Origin: GCA-2724215 sp015660315 | GTDB lineage: Bacteria > Latescibacterota > UBA2968 > UBA8231 | Assembly: GCA_029941315.1 (NCBI GenBank) | Contig: JAPYQE010000286.1 | Location: 1-7,918 of the forward strand | Length of the DNA: 7,918 bases | Direction: 5' to 3' | Shown: one piece after another, positions 6,219-7,918 of the stretch | Position numbering within the stretch: the stretch's first letter is position 1 | Layout of the letters: every line of letters starts with the position of its first letter | Notes under the pieces: generated by a model | The model's database searches: none | What the model was told of the DNA's origin: nothing | The model's input: the letters and a program-made list of their open reading frames with translations, nothing else | Program-made: the position numbers and the translations under genes

Positions 6219-7511
6219 TTGACCATCTGCACTGAATTTTTCTGTCTGTCACAAACCGGATCGACCCGCGCCACTTCGTACAACTGGGGCAACAAGATCC
6301 TGACGCTCAACGGCAAAACGCATGTCGTCTGGCTCGACGCTCCCGCGACGATCTGCGGCCGCACCTACGATCATCAAAGCAAAATGTGGGGTGAGATGGT
6401 GCGCATTGACGATGGCTGCGACAACCACGCCTGCCCCTGCATCACCGCCGACGCCGAAGGCCATATCCGCCTGACTTTCGGCCCACACGGTTGGAACGGC
6501 GAGTGGAACCAAGCGCGGGTCAAATGGAAACGCTCATTGCAACCGGGTAGCCTCGATAGTTGGGAACCGGCCGGAGAAGGCTATAAATCTTCTTGGAGTA
6601 ACTTCGGCTACAACGCGACGGCGGCGTCCATCGTACACACGCCCTCCGGGCTGGACGCGGTCGTCTGTCGCGGCGGCGAGCACCCACCACAGACCATGTT
6701 CCACCTACAGCGAGAAATCGGCGGCTGGACGTCGGCAAAAGCGTTGTTTAGCCAGCAAGTCGAGCCGCAATATACGCACAACTACGGACACATCGCCTGC
6801 GCCACCGACGGCACGCTCTACGCCGCGTGCCACTTCTACAATATCGGCGGCAGCGACAACCAGCCCGTCAGCGGTGACCGCTCGAAGATGCGCTCCTACG
6901 GTGCGGCCGTGCTCAAATCCACGGATCTCGGAGCAACGTGGTGCGACCTGCACGGCGACCCCGTCGATCTGCCCACTACCTACAATCACCGCATCGCCAT
7001 CCCACCATTCGACCGCAATATCTATATAAACACCATCGCGCTCGACACATTGAACACGCTTTGGGCGCTGACGCTGAACCCCGGATTAGAAGACAACGCT
7101 GTATGGCTCAACCGCTGGGTGGGCCAAGATTGGCAGACGATGCAACTGGAAAGCTATATGCCGGAAAGTCGCACGCCCGTCGAGAGCATGATGACCATCG
7201 ACACGCGCAACCGGCTGCATATCGTGCTGACGACCGTCGACGCCGCCGCTGTCGGCACGGACAGCCATTGGGGGCATCCCTCTTCCGAAGTGCTCTATTT
7301 GCGCTCAAACGACGGCGGAGAAACATTTGACGCTGCAGAGGTAAGCCCCGCTGACCCCGAGACCGCCAACTGGCTGCCCTCTATCTCTCGATCGAGCCCC
7401 CACCACCCGGTCGATCTGCCGACGATTATGTACACGCACGGTGACGTCGGCGCTGGGCTCAGACCCGATACACAGACTGAAGTCCGGTGCGTACAGCTGG
7501 TCGAAGCCTGA
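6219..7511 (+). CDS. BNR/sialidase-fold beta-propeller protein, possible polysaccharide-lyase relative
   Basis: 430 aa from a TTG at 6219. GGGAG (6208-6212) lies 6 nt upstream, an in-frame stop sits at 6183, and the nearby ATG at 6206 hits a stop after nine codons, so TTG is the likely start. Repeated strand-turn units with Asp-box-like text (LKSTDLGATW at about 232-241, LRSNDGGETF at 361-370) indicate a BNR/sialidase-type propeller, probably of the BNR_4 sort. The pattern DNHACPCITADAEGHIRLTF-GPH puts His70 and His90 20 residues apart, followed by GYNA (Tyr131) and CRGG (Arg151). From memory this resembles the His/His/Tyr/Arg active-site arrangement of PL24/PL25 ulvan lyases; that is inference. 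No signal peptide or lipobox is visible, which is unusual for a secreted lyase. A sialidase-like hydrolase or a non-catalytic propeller are alternatives. It is a single-gene unit, followed by a candidate terminator. Confidence 0.8.
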   Translation: MTICTEFFCLSQTGSTRATSYNWGNKILTLNGKTHVVWLDAPATICGRTYDHQSKMWGEMVRIDDGCDNHACPCITADAEGHIRLTFGPHGWNGEWNQARVKWKRSLQPGSLDSWEPAGEGYKSSWSNFGYNATAASIVHTPSGLDAVVCRGGEHPPQTMFHLQREIGGWTSAKALFSQQVEPQYTHNYGHIACATDGTLYAACHFYNIGGSDNQPVSGDRSKMRSYGAAVLKSTDLGATWCDLHGDPVDLPTTYNHRIAIPPFDRNIYINTIALDTLNTLWALTLNPGLEDNAVWLNRWVGQDWQTMQLESYMPESRTPVESMMTIDTRNRLHIVLTTVDAAAVGTDSHWGHPSSEVLYLRSNDGGETFDAAEVSPADPETANWLPSISRSSPHHPVDLPTIMYTHGDVGAGLRPDTQTEVRCVQLVEA

Positions 7512-7787
7512 CAGCACAAGTAGCTCAGAGGCACAAAACCTTTTGCAGCCACCCTTGCCCGAGAGCCTCGCTGCCATAACCATAAACTATGAAATCGCAG
7601 CAGAGGCGGGCGGTGAATCGCCCTGCGACGTTTACAGTCTTTCAGCCGCCCCAGCAACGCCATACCTGAAAATCAGCTTCCAGCCCTATCGCGCTACGAC
7701 CGACAGCGTCGACTAGGGGACCCGGCGGCACCGCGGACCGCTGGCTGGAAATCGCCTATTGCGTGCAAAGCAGCAGGGACGATCTTG
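7512..7787. other. Non-coding interval downstream of the propeller gene
   Basis: No recognised gene. A 5-bp hairpin, GGGCG-GTGAAT-CGCCC (7608-7623), lacks a T-tract. One frame is open from 7670 through the right edge without an early start codon (first GTG at 7763). It contains DRWLEIAYCVQSS and could be a competing or decayed reading frame. Confidence 0.4.
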
Positions 7788-7788
7788 G

Positions 7789-7830
7789 CCCAGAGCACGA
7801 AAGGCTCGGGGCGTTATTTTTTTATTTTCT
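7789..7830 (+). terminator. Candidate Rho-independent terminator
   Basis: CCC-A-GAGC (7789-7796) can pair with GCTC-GGG (7804-7810), giving seven base pairs with a one-base bulge and a 7-nt loop. A T-rich tract follows (TTATTTTTTTATTTT, 7814-7828). Orientation fits termination of the propeller transcript, although it lies about 280 nt past the stop codon. The stem is short, so the call is tentative. Confidence 0.4.
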
Positions 7831-7850
7831 CGGAGAAAAAGGCCATTGGG

Positions 7851-7918
7851 GTGAAATTGATTACTTTCTTCTTTTGGATGTACGTGCACCAAATCGCCGC
7901 CGACTACGCGGCCAAACT
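7851..7918 (+). CDS. Possible gene start, partial (runs off right edge)
   Basis: A GTG at 7851 opens 22 codons to the window edge, reading MKLITFFFWMYVHQIAADYA (first residue as fMet) and then AK. AAGG (about 8 nt upstream) could serve as a weak Shine-Dalgarno, and GGAG is farther away. An in-frame ATG at 7878 is an alternative start. The MKLITFF... opening followed by a histidine-containing turn is typical of a first beta-strand in TIM-barrel enzymes such as LLM-type flavin oxidoreductases, but too little is present to name a family. It follows the candidate terminator by about 20 nt, which fits a new transcription unit. A frame open from 7670 competes for the same DNA. Confidence 0.35.
   Translation, partial: MKLITFFFWMYVHQIAADYAAK

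Noticed and set aside
7441..7716. 91-codon plus-strand ORF overlapping the propeller 3' end
   Set aside because: It starts inside the propeller gene in another frame, with no ribosome binding site and no recognisable content.

Overview
This is a moderately GC-rich bacterial window that looks chromosomal and catabolic. It carries no mobile-element genes, no tRNA or rRNA genes and no CRISPR array that I can see. The gene set is an amidohydrolase-2 protein, a GH13 lipoprotein amylase, a mannonate-dehydratase-like barrel and a BNR-type beta-propeller. This mix, the loose gene spacing and the GTG/TTG starts remind me of uncultured carbohydrate-degrading lineages such as Latescibacterota, Poribacteria or the Planctomycetes/Verrucomicrobia group. 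That is an impression from gene style, not a placement.

Layout: (1) Positions 1-626, minus strand, hold the N-terminal 208 codons of a protein made of two similar alpha/beta domains, running off the left edge. (2) A divergent intergenic region (627-804) holds a candidate promoter whose -10 overlaps a 13-bp palindrome. (3) Positions 805-3955, plus strand, look like a tight three-gene operon: amidohydrolase-2, an unrecognised 169-aa protein 20 nt later, and a GH13 alpha-amylase-type lipoprotein whose start overlaps the preceding stop (TGATG). (4) Positions 3956-4696 are a gene-poor gap with short orphan frames. (5) Positions 4697-5692 encode a UxuA/mannonate-dehydratase-like TIM barrel with all four expected metal ligands. 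(6) Positions 5693-6218 are a second gene-poor gap with protein-like but broken frames. (7) Positions 6219-7511 encode a TTG-started BNR/sialidase-fold propeller, possibly related to polysaccharide lyases. (8) The right end has a candidate intrinsic terminator followed by a possible gene start that runs off the edge.

Taken together, the window suggests polysaccharide or sugar-acid catabolism: a membrane-anchored GH13 enzyme acting outside the cytoplasm, cytoplasmic barrel enzymes acting on sugar acids or lactones, and a propeller protein of possible lyase type. Only the 805-3955 cluster is clearly co-transcribed, and the functional link between the parts is inference. I found no obviously new defence or mobile system. 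The most notable points are the amidohydrolase with apparently replaced metal ligands, the unknown gene translationally linked to the amylase, and the lyase-like His/His/Tyr/Arg pattern in the propeller.
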